Source: Duganella qianjiadongensis | Lineage (GTDB): Bacteria; Pseudomonadota; Gammaproteobacteria; Burkholderiales; Burkholderiaceae_D | Reading direction: 5' to 3' | Assembly (NCBI RefSeq): GCF_009857915.1 | Contig: NZ_WWCM01000010.1 | Coordinates: forward strand, 142,008 to 206,007 | Length of the DNA: 64,000 nucleotides | In this document: one piece after another, positions 57,636-64,000 of the stretch | Position numbering within the stretch: the stretch's first letter is position 1 | Layout of the letters: every line of letters begins with the position of its first letter | The notes under the pieces: model-generated | What the model was told of the DNA's origin: nothing | The model's input: the letters and a program-made list of their open reading frames with translations, nothing else | The model's database searches: none | Position numbers and translations under genes: made by a program

Positions 57636-58910
57636 ATGGCCGATCATCTCGCAACGCTCGATCAACTGGAAACCCGCGCGCCGGAACAGCGCGAGCGCGA
57701 CCTGCTGTCACGCCTGCCGCAACTGGTGGCACGTGCCAAGGCCGCCAGCGGCTGGGCGCGCATACTGGAACACGTCAACCCTGCCGACATTAACAGCCGC
57801 GCCGCACTGGCCCAGCTGCCCGTCACGCGCAAATCCGAGCTGCATGGCCTGCAGCAGCAGCACGCCCCGTTCGGCGGCCTCAATACCACGCCGGTAGGCC
57901 AGTTGTCGCGCGTGTTCATGTCGCCCGGCCCCATCTTCGATCCGGAAGGGCGCGGCGCCGACTGGTGGCGCTTTGCCCGTCCGCTATTTGCCACCGGCGT
58001 GCGCGCCGGCGGCCTGCTGCAGAACTGCTTTGCCTACCACTTCACACCTGCCGCCTTCATGGTGGAAGGCGGCGCCGCAAAAATCGGCAGCGCGGTGATA
58101 CCGGCTGGCAGCGGCCAGACCGAAATGCAGGTACAGGCCATCAGCAGCCTGCGGCCCGATACCTATGTGGGCACGCCCTCCTTCCTCAAGATCATTATCG
58201 AAAAGGCCGAGGAAATGGGCGCCGATATCAGCAGCATCAAACAGGCCATGGTGGGTGCGGAAGCGCTGCCCGAATCGCTGCGCCAGTGGTTTGCGGAGCA
58301 CGGCGTAGCGCGCGTGCTGCAGATGTACGCCTCGGCCGATATCGGCAACATCGCTTACGAAACCCGCAGCGGCGCCGAACGCGACCCCGGCATGGTGCTC
58401 GATGAAGACATCATTCTGGAAATCGTCCGCCCCGGCAGCGGCGACCCGGTGGCGCCGGGCGAAATCGGCGAAGTAGTGGTCACCGTGTTCAATCCCGACT
58501 ATCCGCTGATCCGCTTTGCCACTGGCGATCTGTCCGCCGTGATGCCGGATGCGCCGGCCACGGCCTGCGGCCGCAGCAACACCCGCATCCGCGGCTGGCT
58601 GGGGCGGGCCGACCAGACCACCAAGGTGCGCGCCATGTTCGTGCACCCCTCGCAGGTGCATGCCATCACCAGACGGCATGCGGAAATCGTCAAGGCGCGG
58701 CTGGTGGTTTCGGGGAAGATGGCGCAGGATGTGATGACTTTGCAGTGCGAAGTGGCCAATCCGGCAGCAGCGGCCAATTCCGGCAGCGCCGCAATCATCG
58801 TCGATACCATCCGCGATCTGACCAAATTGCGCGGCGAGGTGGAGTTTGTTGCGATAGGCAGCCTGCCCAACGACGGCAAAGTGATCGCCGATATCCGCGA
58901 TTACAGCTAG
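57636..58910 (+). CDS. PaaK-like adenylate-forming protein lacking the usual P-loop
   Basis: 424 residues resembling phenylacetate-CoA ligases in length and C-terminal half (YPLIRFATGDLSAVMPDAPA, then RADQTTKVRAMFVHPSQVHA). In the place where PaaK has SSGTTGKPT, this has RVFMSPGPIFDPEGRG, with no Ser/Thr/Gly-rich loop and lysine. It could still bind ATP differently, or be a non-catalytic or a different acid-activating enzyme. It is the last gene of the importer cluster, 17 bp after LivF. Confidence 0.85.
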   Translation: MADHLATLDQLETRAPEQRERDLLSRLPQLVARAKAASGWARILEHVNPADINSRAALAQLPVTRKSELHGLQQQHAPFGGLNTTPVGQLSRVFMSPGPIFDPEGRGADWWRFARPLFATGVRAGGLLQNCFAYHFTPAAFMVEGGAAKIGSAVIPAGSGQTEMQVQAISSLRPDTYVGTPSFLKIIIEKAEEMGADISSIKQAMVGAEALPESLRQWFAEHGVARVLQMYASADIGNIAYETRSGAERDPGMVLDEDIILEIVRPGSGDPVAPGEIGEVVVTVFNPDYPLIRFATGDLSAVMPDAPATACGRSNTRIRGWLGRADQTTKVRAMFVHPSQVHAITRRHAEIVKARLVVSGKMAQDVMTLQCEVANPAAAANSGSAAIIVDTIRDLTKLRGEVEFVAIGSLPNDGKVIADIRDYS

Positions 58911-59029
58911 ACCGCAGCGCGCATGCCCAGGCTGCGCGCTGTGGTGCAAATCCAACGACGACACCGGCGCACAGCGGATCGCGGATAATAGAGGCCTGAT
59001 TAGCTGTTTTAAAGAAGCCGGAACCTACC

Positions 59030-59599
59030 ATGCAAGAATTTCACCACAACCGCGCCCGCGCGCTGCTAGAAGACGCCGAAGAACTGTACACCAAAGAACA
59101 GGTGGACGATGCCGTCAAGGCCATGGCTACCACCCTGAACCAGCGCTACGACCAGCCTGATTCCGAAGCGTTCCCGCTGGTGCTGGGCGTGATGGGCGGC
59201 GCCGTGGTCTTTACCGGCAACCTGCTGCCGCAACTGACCTTCCCGCTCGAATTCGACTACATCCACGTCAGCCGCTACGGTGATGAAGATCAAGGCGGGC
59301 AGGTGGTGTGGAAGGTGGTGCCGCGCTCCAACGTGGCCGGCCGCACCGTGATCGTGCTGGACGATATTCTGGACGAAGGCGAAACGCTGGCCCACGTTAA
59401 ACAGCGCCTGCTGGACATGGGCGCGGCAGAAGTGATCCTGGCCGTGTTTGCCGATAAAGCCATCGGCAAGGCCAAACCAGTCAAAGCCGATATCGTCGGC
59501 ATTACCATCCCTAACCGCTTCGTAGTGGGCTTCGGCATGGATGCTTATGGCTACTGGCGCAATCTGCCGGGCCTGTGGGCGATCCAGACGGAATCCTGA
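59030..59599 (+). CDS. hpt: Hypoxanthine-guanine phosphoribosyltransferase
   Basis: 189 residues. It salvages hypoxanthine and guanine with PRPP to form IMP and GMP. The PRPP-binding motif is VIVLDDILDEGETLAHVKQR at about 105, and LGVMGGAVVFTGNLLPQL is the early loop. The family is broad among PRTases; xanthine specificity is not excluded. A bidirectional terminator follows. Confidence 0.88.
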   Translation: MQEFHHNRARALLEDAEELYTKEQVDDAVKAMATTLNQRYDQPDSEAFPLVLGVMGGAVVFTGNLLPQLTFPLEFDYIHVSRYGDEDQGGQVVWKVVPRSNVAGRTVIVLDDILDEGETLAHVKQRLLDMGAAEVILAVFADKAIGKAKPVKADIVGITIPNRFVVGFGMDAYGYWRNLPGLWAIQTES

Positions 59600-59630
59600 A
59601 GCTCTGCGGGCCAGCCCGCAACGTACCGAT

Positions 59631-59672
59631 AAAAAAACTGCGCCGACCGGCTCCGGTCCGCGCAGTTTTTTT
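59631..59672. terminator. Bidirectional terminator between hpt and the nitronate monooxygenase gene
   Basis: AAAAAAACTGCGC and GCGCAGTTTTTTT flank an inner GACCGG/CCGGTC hairpin, with one C-C mismatch between the arms. It has long T runs on both strands and serves the two convergent genes. Confidence 0.9.
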
Positions 59673-59681
59673 CAGCCTGCC

Positions 59682-60635
59682 TTACAGCGCCAGACGGGCG
59701 CGCGCTGCGTCGTACTCGGCCTTCAGACGGGCCACCATTTCTGCTGTCGTCGGCACGTCGTCCATCAGGCCCACGCCCTGACCGGCGCCCCAGATGTCGC
59801 GCCACGCTTTGGCGCTGCCGGAACCGAAGTTCATCGCCGTCTTGTCGGAAACCGGCAAAGCATCCGGATCGAGGCCGGCGGCGACGACGGATTTTTTCAG
59901 GTAGTTACCGTGCACGCCGGTGAACAGATTGGAATAGATGATGTCGGCCGCCGTCGATTCGACGATGGCGTTGCGATAGTCTTCGCTGACGTTCGATTCC
60001 TTGGTAGCCAGCCAGCGCGAGCCGATATAGGCGAAGTCTGCGCCCATGGCCTGCGCTGCCAGAATCGCATCGCCGGTGGCGATGGAGCCAGACAGGGCGA
60101 TCGGGCCTTTGAAGAACTTGCGCACTTCGCCCACCAGCGCGAACGGCGACAGGTTGCCGGCGTGGCCACCAGCGCCGGCCGCCACCAGAATCAGACCATC
60201 GACACCGGCTTCCAGCGCTTTTTCGGCGTGGCGGATGGAGATTACGTCGTGCAGCACGATGCCGCCGTAGCTGTGGATAGCGTCCAGCATTTCTTTCGGC
60301 GGCGCGCGCAGCGAGGAAATAATGATAGGCACCTGATGCTTGACGCAGACTTCCACGTCGTGGGCCAGACGGTCGTTCGACTGGTGCACGATCTGGTTGA
60401 CGGCAATCGGGCCGACCCGCTTATCGGGATTTGCCGCCTGATACTCGGCCAGCTCTTTTTTCAGATCCGTCAGCCATACGTCGAGCAGCTCGGCCGGACG
60501 GGCATTGAGCGCAGGGAAGGAGCCGACGATGCCGGCCTTGCACTGGGCCGCCACCAGCGCCGGACCACTGGCGATGAACATGGGGGAGGCTATCACGGGA
60601 AGGGAAAGATTCTGCAACGCTGCTGGCAGGGCCAT
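59682..60635 (-). CDS. Nitronate monooxygenase (2-nitropropane dioxygenase family)
   Basis: About 317 residues. This FMN TIM-barrel enzyme oxidises alkyl nitronates. Motifs are LPVIASPMFIASGPALVAAQ (N-terminal flavin region), GVDGLILVAAGAGGHAGNLS and FAYIGSRWLATKES. The start is placed at ATG 60635 (MALPAALQNL) with GAG-type sequence upstream; GTG 60650 in the same frame would add five residues but has no ribosome site. Convergent with hpt. Confidence 0.93.
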   Translation of the reverse strand: MALPAALQNLSLPVIASPMFIASGPALVAAQCKAGIVGSFPALNARPAELLDVWLTDLKKELAEYQAANPDKRVGPIAVNQIVHQSNDRLAHDVEVCVKHQVPIIISSLRAPPKEMLDAIHSYGGIVLHDVISIRHAEKALEAGVDGLILVAAGAGGHAGNLSPFALVGEVRKFFKGPIALSGSIATGDAILAAQAMGADFAYIGSRWLATKESNVSEDYRNAIVESTAADIIYSNLFTGVHGNYLKKSVVAAGLDPDALPVSDKTAMNFGSGSAKAWRDIWGAGQGVGLMDDVPTTAEMVARLKAEYDAARARLAL

Positions 60636-60727
60636 GGCGAACTCGCTCACAAAAGTTAATCGGGGAAACTAGCGTTCGATTATAGAGCAGAAAATAGTAC
60701 GATCGTGCAGAAACTAGGGGGTAAGCT

Positions 60728-61642
60728 CTACATTTCGTGATTAAGTAAGTACTCACCCTCGCGGCGTGCCGCACCAGCGCGTATTAGCTGCTGGGCCACC
60801 CACTCGCCTAATTGCTGTGGCGTCTGCTGCAGATGGTTGCGGTTGGCCGCTTCGAAGACGGGCATGGACAGCAGCAGGGTAGGAATGTCGGGCAAGGCGA
60901 TGCGCTGGCGTTCCAGCAGCAGAAACTTGAGCAGCACCTTGAGCGCGTTCTGGGCATTGCGCACAGGATCCGCCGAGAGGTAATCAAGACGGGTGCGGGC
61001 CCGCGCCAGCGCACCGGCCACATCGGTGAACGGACGGCCATGGCCGGGCACCACCAGCCGCACATCGAGGCCGGCGATCAGATCGAGCGTGGCGGCCGTT
61101 TCGGCAAAACCGGATTCGCCATCGAGCTCGGGGAAGATCACGCCGAAGCCGTTTTCCCACAGCGCGTCGGCCGACAGCAGCAAGCGGTGCTGGGGGCAGT
61201 AAAAGATGACGGAACTGGGATCATGGCCGGGCGCCGCCAGCACCTGCCATTCCATGCCGCCCAGTTGCAGCACTTCGCCCGGCGTCAAGGTGCTGTCGAA
61301 GCTGAAACGGTCGCAGCGCTGGCCGGTGGCCTTGAAGCTCAGCGCTTCCACATCCCAGCGCCGCACCTTGTCAGCCTCGGCCACAGGGATGGACGTGTGG
61401 GCTGCGTAATGGGCCTGCAATATCGCATTGCCGCCGCAGTGATCGGAATGCAGGTGGCTGTTCAGGATGCGGTCGAGCGGACGTTCGCCCAACGCATGGC
61501 GCACCAGCGCCAGCGTCTGCTCGGCATGGCTGACATAGCCTGTATCGAACAGGGCCGTGTCGTCCGGCCCTACCAGCAGCACATTATTCGAGGAAAGCCA
61601 GCCGCGCTGGAATACCTTGATGCTGTCTGGCAGTGTGTTCAT
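60728..61642 (-). CDS. MBL-fold metallo-hydrolase
   Basis: 304 residues. The metallo-beta-lactamase fold has HLHSDH at 63-68 (H63, H65, D67, H68), further ligands in APGHDPSS and VPGHGRPF, and a helical C-terminal region. Glyoxalase-like or lactonase-like hydrolysis is possible, but the substrate is unknown. Its ATG overlaps the stop of the DUF1289 gene upstream (ATGA), so the two are coupled. Confidence 0.93.
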   Translation of the reverse strand: MNTLPDSIKVFQRGWLSSNNVLLVGPDDTALFDTGYVSHAEQTLALVRHALGERPLDRILNSHLHSDHCGGNAILQAHYAAHTSIPVAEADKVRRWDVEALSFKATGQRCDRFSFDSTLTPGEVLQLGGMEWQVLAAPGHDPSSVIFYCPQHRLLLSADALWENGFGVIFPELDGESGFAETAATLDLIAGLDVRLVVPGHGRPFTDVAGALARARTRLDYLSADPVRNAQNALKVLLKFLLLERQRIALPDIPTLLLSMPVFEAANRNHLQQTPQQLGEWVAQQLIRAGAARREGEYLLNHEM

Positions 61643-61878
61643 GCGGCGTCCTGTGGCTGGCTGGCGCGGCGTTCGGGCAACTTGGCCCAGACTGCGCGCT
61701 TATAGTCGTCATCAGCCTTGGACCACGCGATGATTTCTTCGATGGTGCGCATGCAGCCCATGCAGTACTGGCGATCCTGATCCATCTTGCACAGGCTTAC
61801 GCAGGGCGACGGCACTGGGGCGGCGAGGCTGGTGCCGGGGGCGCTATTGGCCGGGGGAATGTTTGCGAATTCAGTCAT
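61639..61878 (-). CDS. DUF1289 protein (four-cysteine)
   Basis: 79 residues. A low-complexity start (residues 1-22) precedes the DUF1289 core CVSLCKMDQDRQYCMGCMRT, with cysteines 26, 30, 39 and 42, which suggests a metal or iron-sulfur site. IEEIIAWSKADDDYKRAVWA is the conserved tail. It overlaps the MBL hydrolase start by 4 nt. It is the last ordinary chromosomal gene before the AT-rich right end. Confidence 0.92.
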   Translation of the reverse strand: MTEFANIPPANSAPGTSLAAPVPSPCVSLCKMDQDRQYCMGCMRTIEEIIAWSKADDDYKRAVWAKLPERRASQPQDAA

Positions 61879-61935
61879 GAGGCGTATTTTATCGCCATTG
61901 TGAATTCCTGCTTGCGGCCCAGTTCGATAGGCGGC

Positions 61936-62496
61936 TTACGCCCCAAGGTCGCCCGTTCTGTGTACTATATTTATTCGGAAGTTATAGAAATTCTTAATTT
62001 TTTCCACAAGTTGATTAAATGGTAGACTACGTTGAACATCAAAAATCACTAAATTAGTAACAAACCGTACAGGGCACTGCTCTTTTTTATATAAATGCTC
62101 AAGGGCGTGATTGAAAACGTCGAATGCCTTAATAAGATCAGTTCGATCTATCCGTGCGGAAAGCATATTAAATCGTACAATAGGAGTTCTAGGTATTCGA
62201 ACATTCTTCTCCGGCGATTTTTTTAGTTGGTGTGAGCCTGGAATTAGCTTCGATTTCTGATGAATACGTCCTCCAATATCGGGTAACTTATATTCTATTT
62301 CCCACATGTGGTTGTGCGCAACGGAGTTTCTTAATTCAAAAAACTCCCGTACTCGTAAGTGATGACGATAACCTAGGTTCTCCTTCATATATTTTGCAGA
62401 ATCTTTACTCAACCTGATCCCAGGTTTGGCTTTCTGGAGAAAATATCTGTCACGTTCAAGCATAGACTCCATCATCGCAGCAAGTAGCAGAATCAC
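61936..62496 (-). CDS. HEPN-like protein, apparently missing its frameshifted N-terminus
   Basis: 186 residues in the intact frame from GTG 62496. The N-terminus VILLLAAMMESMLERD reads as an internal helix of a HEPN domain. It is followed by REFFELRNSVAHNHMWEIEY, holding Arg56-x4-His61, the R-x(4-6)-H motif of HEPN ribonucleases and of minimal nucleotidyltransferase/HEPN toxin systems. The rest is mostly helical. In-frame codons just before the GTG (residues FYENGYSIS) continue the helix, and the stop upstream of them lies in a different part of the same ORF, so the true N-terminus is probably in another frame. The DNA is AT-rich, unlike its neighbours. Confidence 0.6.
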   Translation of the reverse strand: MILLLAAMMESMLERDRYFLQKAKPGIRLSKDSAKYMKENLGYRHHLRVREFFELRNSVAHNHMWEIEYKLPDIGGRIHQKSKLIPGSHQLKKSPEKNVRIPRTPIVRFNMLSARIDRTDLIKAFDVFNHALEHLYKKEQCPVRFVTNLVIFDVQRSLPFNQLVEKIKNFYNFRINIVHRTGDLGA

Positions 62497-62497
62497 G

Positions 62498-62653
62498 CTT
62501 ATAGAATATCCATTTTCGTAAAAATTGCGCTTAATCTATCTGCAGGGTGTAATCCATTTTTTATGAGTTTTACGACGAGATCAGCTACAGGCTGCTGTAG
62601 ATGCGGTGCGACAACAGAATAATAAGATCCGCTTGCGATTTACGCGATGCCAT
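62498..62653 (-). pseudogene. Frameshifted 5' part of the HEPN-like gene
   Basis: A second frame here reads VADLVVKLIKNGLHPADRL then SAIF, and it meets the HEPN frame (FYENGYSISVIL) at a run of five A residues (62520-62524 on the plus strand). One added base would join them into SAIFYENGYSISVILLLAAM. Further upstream, ATG 62653 (MASRKSQAD) is in yet another frame. Two shifts are therefore needed for an intact product, which points to decay or to sequencing error in the homopolymer. Confidence 0.45.
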
Positions 62654-62708
62654 AATTAGATATTCGTATTTATTAAAGGGATCCGGCAACTTCTGGCTGA
62701 CTATAATC

Positions 62709-63302
62709 CTATTTTTGTAATAGTGATTCAGCTATAGGATTCCATTTTGCGTATGACAAGCTAGAGGATGGATGATTTACATAACCTACCTTCACACTCC
62801 CTTTGGTTAGGTGAAGCTCTCCTGAATACTCATTAGCAAGCATATGAGGAAAATTGTTCAATAAATTTTGCCAGTTAGCTTTGCCCAAAACCAGTATTCT
62901 TTCAGGGTTAAGCGTGAAGACCACTTCTTCGAATGCTAGAATAGACTCTCGCCACATTTCTGGCGTCGGTCGTTGTCTGGCGTGAAGACCAACCAATGAT
63001 TGAACGAAGTTGTAAAACGCAAAATCATTCCAGAATTCCGATGGATGAAACTTCTCATCACACCCAAAGATGATTCGACGAATCTTTGTTGCAAATCGAC
63101 AAAATCCTGTTGTGTCTCTTTGTGCTCCGGCCTGGTCCCTAGACATGTCGTCTTTCACGCAATTAATAACGAGCTCAGAGTTAAATTTATCTGGTTCGGT
63201 ATAGTTGGACTCACCTAATAATAGCGTACGACGTTTTATAATTCTGGGCGTCAAATATCTTTCCCCAACCCAGGGGTACACCGCTACAGCGTCAGTCCAC
63301 AT
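62709..63302 (-). CDS. UDG-fold-like protein of unknown function
   Basis: 197 residues. RRTLLLGESNYTEP (27-37), FWNDFAFYNFVQ (90-101), NPERILVLGKANWQNLL (132-148) and YVNHPSSSLSYAKWNP (174-189) are laid out like the first and last active-site motifs and core strands of uracil-DNA glycosylase-superfamily proteins, but the canonical GQDPY and HPSPLS are altered (GESNY, NHPSS). Conserved proteins of this kind are often found in phage or defence islands. Enzyme activity is not established. The ATG at 63302 has GGAG upstream. The DNA is AT-rich. Confidence 0.6.
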   Translation of the reverse strand: MWTDAVAVYPWVGERYLTPRIIKRRTLLLGESNYTEPDKFNSELVINCVKDDMSRDQAGAQRDTTGFCRFATKIRRIIFGCDEKFHPSEFWNDFAFYNFVQSLVGLHARQRPTPEMWRESILAFEEVVFTLNPERILVLGKANWQNLLNNFPHMLANEYSGELHLTKGSVKVGYVNHPSSSLSYAKWNPIAESLLQK

Positions 63303-63382
63303 GCATTATCTCCAGAAGAATTTTGGTATTAAATTTGGATGGTGGTTATTGACCAACAACGGCCAATTTCCAATGCTTGAAA

Positions 63383-63610
63383 TTAGTCTTCAGAGATCAT
63401 GGATAGACCGTTTCCCCATAGTACTCCACCAGTAGAAAATAATAGTGAAAATGGAGCAAAGAGTATAAGCGGAGCGAATATGAGAAGCAGAACACCGATG
63501 ATCACCGTTCCAAAACATATACCAAGCCATGCAATCTCCGCCGCAACAGCACCAATCATCAGCATGATTCCGCAAAGTACAAATAGAAGCCCAAGGCATT
63601 TCCTTTTCAT
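63383..63610 (-). CDS. Small two-helix membrane protein
   Basis: 75 residues. After MKRKC there are hydrophobic segments at about 6-27 (LGLLFVLCGIMLMIGAVAAE) and 30-60 (GICFGTVIIGVLLLIFAPLI). AAGGA lies 6 nt before the ATG at 63610, which makes translation likely. There is no recognised family. It lies 80 bp upstream of the UDG-like gene on the same strand and may be its operon partner. Confidence 0.6.
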   Translation of the reverse strand: MKRKCLGLLFVLCGIMLMIGAVAAEIAWLGICFGTVIIGVLLLIFAPLILFAPFSLLFSTGGVLWGNGLSMISED

Positions 63611-63864
63611 AAAATTCCTTCATTGTTTAAGGCACGTCAAACATAGTTCTAAGTCAAAACTAATTGGTTTGCTTGTGAACAAAATCTGCCCAAGATTAAT
63701 TACACGCATAGCAGACTTGGAATATAAAAACCCCTCATATTTTCACAAAATCGGAGGCGCCTCATAACAGACGTACGAATTTAAGTCCTAAGAAATTAAT
63801 TCTTGTCGATTAGCTGTTGAGTAACGAAGAACTGGTAGGGAAGAAAAATGGGGAGAGCCTACCT
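63611..63864. other. AT-rich spacer between the island genes and the IS
   Basis: About 250 bp with no convincing coding sequence; short frames lack ribosome sites. It should contain the promoter for the membrane-protein/UDG-like unit, but no clear -35/-10 pair stands out. Confidence 0.4.
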
Positions 63865-64000
63865 CTGTAAACTCATGCCTTTATACACAACTCGGCTTCA
63901 GTCGTAGGCCGAGTTCATTTCTCGTAGCGCTTCAGCGACGAGTCGTATCTTGGTCAGCCCCTTCCAGATCGCTTTCACACCTGGCTCGCCATCTCCTTTA
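63865..64000 (-). mobile_element. 3' end of an IS4-type insertion sequence, cut by the right edge
   Basis: The transposase end at 63899-64000 and the outer sequence CTTTATACACAAC (about 63879-63891), which resembles IS50-type ends (CTCTTATACACAA), mark an IS that continues past 64000. The left boundary is estimated at about 63865 and a target duplication cannot be checked without the other end. Confidence 0.5.
63899..64000 (-). CDS. IS4-family transposase, C-terminal fragment
   Basis: The last 33 codons read KGDGEPGVKAIWKGLTKIRL and VAEALREMNSAYD to a TGA at 63899. The GDGEPGVK-IWKGL stretch is the recognisable C-terminal signature of IS4-type (IS50-group) DDE transposases. The rest of the gene, including the catalytic residues, lies beyond the window. 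It explains the change in composition at the right end. Confidence 0.75.

Noticed and set aside
63399..63767. 122-codon plus-strand frame in the AT-rich island
   Set aside because: Opposite the small membrane protein gene, which has a good ribosome site; the plus frame has no recognisable motif.

Overview
The window looks like chromosomal DNA from a GC-rich betaproteobacterium. Gene content and protein style (minCDE, hemA-prfA-prmC, divergent metR/metE, a phaA-phaB polyhydroxybutyrate pair, proteobacterial FabH-, Kup-, EttA- and Liv-type genes) fit Burkholderiales, most likely Oxalobacteraceae (Massilia/Duganella/Janthinobacterium relatives). That placement rests on protein resemblance alone, with no rRNA gene in view. 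I see no tRNA, rRNA or CRISPR array. Genes are dense on both strands, and long open frames antisense to real genes are GC-codon shadows.

Layout. 1-8.2 kb (minus): a TonB-dependent receptor followed by three tandem paralogous M13 zinc metallopeptidases, the last cut by the left edge. 8.3-10.7 kb: a small CpxP-like periplasmic protein with a terminator-like hairpin in its leader, and an S41 carboxy-terminal protease. 10.8-15.8 kb (plus): a FabH-like ketoacyl synthase, a MocR/PdxR regulator followed by an AhpD-like protein, and a YbaL-type cation:proton antiporter. 15.8-22.7 kb: FadH, an SRPBCC protein, two small minus-strand genes, proline iminopeptidase, and phaA-phaB. 23-26.5 kb: metR/metE, where MetE carries an unusual Cys/His-rich insertion. 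26.7-28.6 kb: minCDE. 28.6-30.1 kb: a DUF697/EcsC-like membrane protein and an orphan response regulator. 30.1-34 kb: hemA-prfA-dsbB-prmC. 34.1-38.1 kb: gshA, an acetylpolyamine/histone deacetylase-like hydrolase, ohr with a readable promoter/operator, and an ElaA-type acetyltransferase. 38.1-45.7 kb: a double-FKBP lipoprotein, kup, rarD, ettA, an outer-membrane barrel protein, AlkB and an unknown 120-residue protein. 46-49.7 kb (minus): aminopeptidase P, a coupled 85-residue ORF, MgtC, and a DUF2520 protein. 49.7-58.9 kb: a Crp/Fnr regulator divergent from a seven-gene cluster of acyl-CoA synthetase, a complete Liv-type ABC importer and a PaaK-like protein. 59-61.9 kb: hpt, nitronate monooxygenase, an MBL hydrolase and a DUF1289 protein.

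61.9-64 kb changes character. It is AT-rich, with short unfamiliar minus-strand genes: a small two-helix membrane protein, a UDG-fold-like protein with GESNY and NHPSS motifs, and a HEPN-like protein (RNSVAH motif) whose 5' part is frameshifted. The 3' end of an IS4-type transposase runs off the right edge. This is the accessory part of the window and the best candidate for an undescribed, possibly defence-related, cassette.

The working connections that can be read are these. PrfA carries the GGQ glutamine that PrmC, two genes downstream, methylates. PhaA and PhaB make (R)-3-hydroxybutyryl-CoA. MetR is placed to control MetE. The Liv importer sits with two adenylate-forming-enzyme relatives, which suggests uptake coupled to CoA activation of an acid. 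MinC, MinD and MinE form the septum-placement system.
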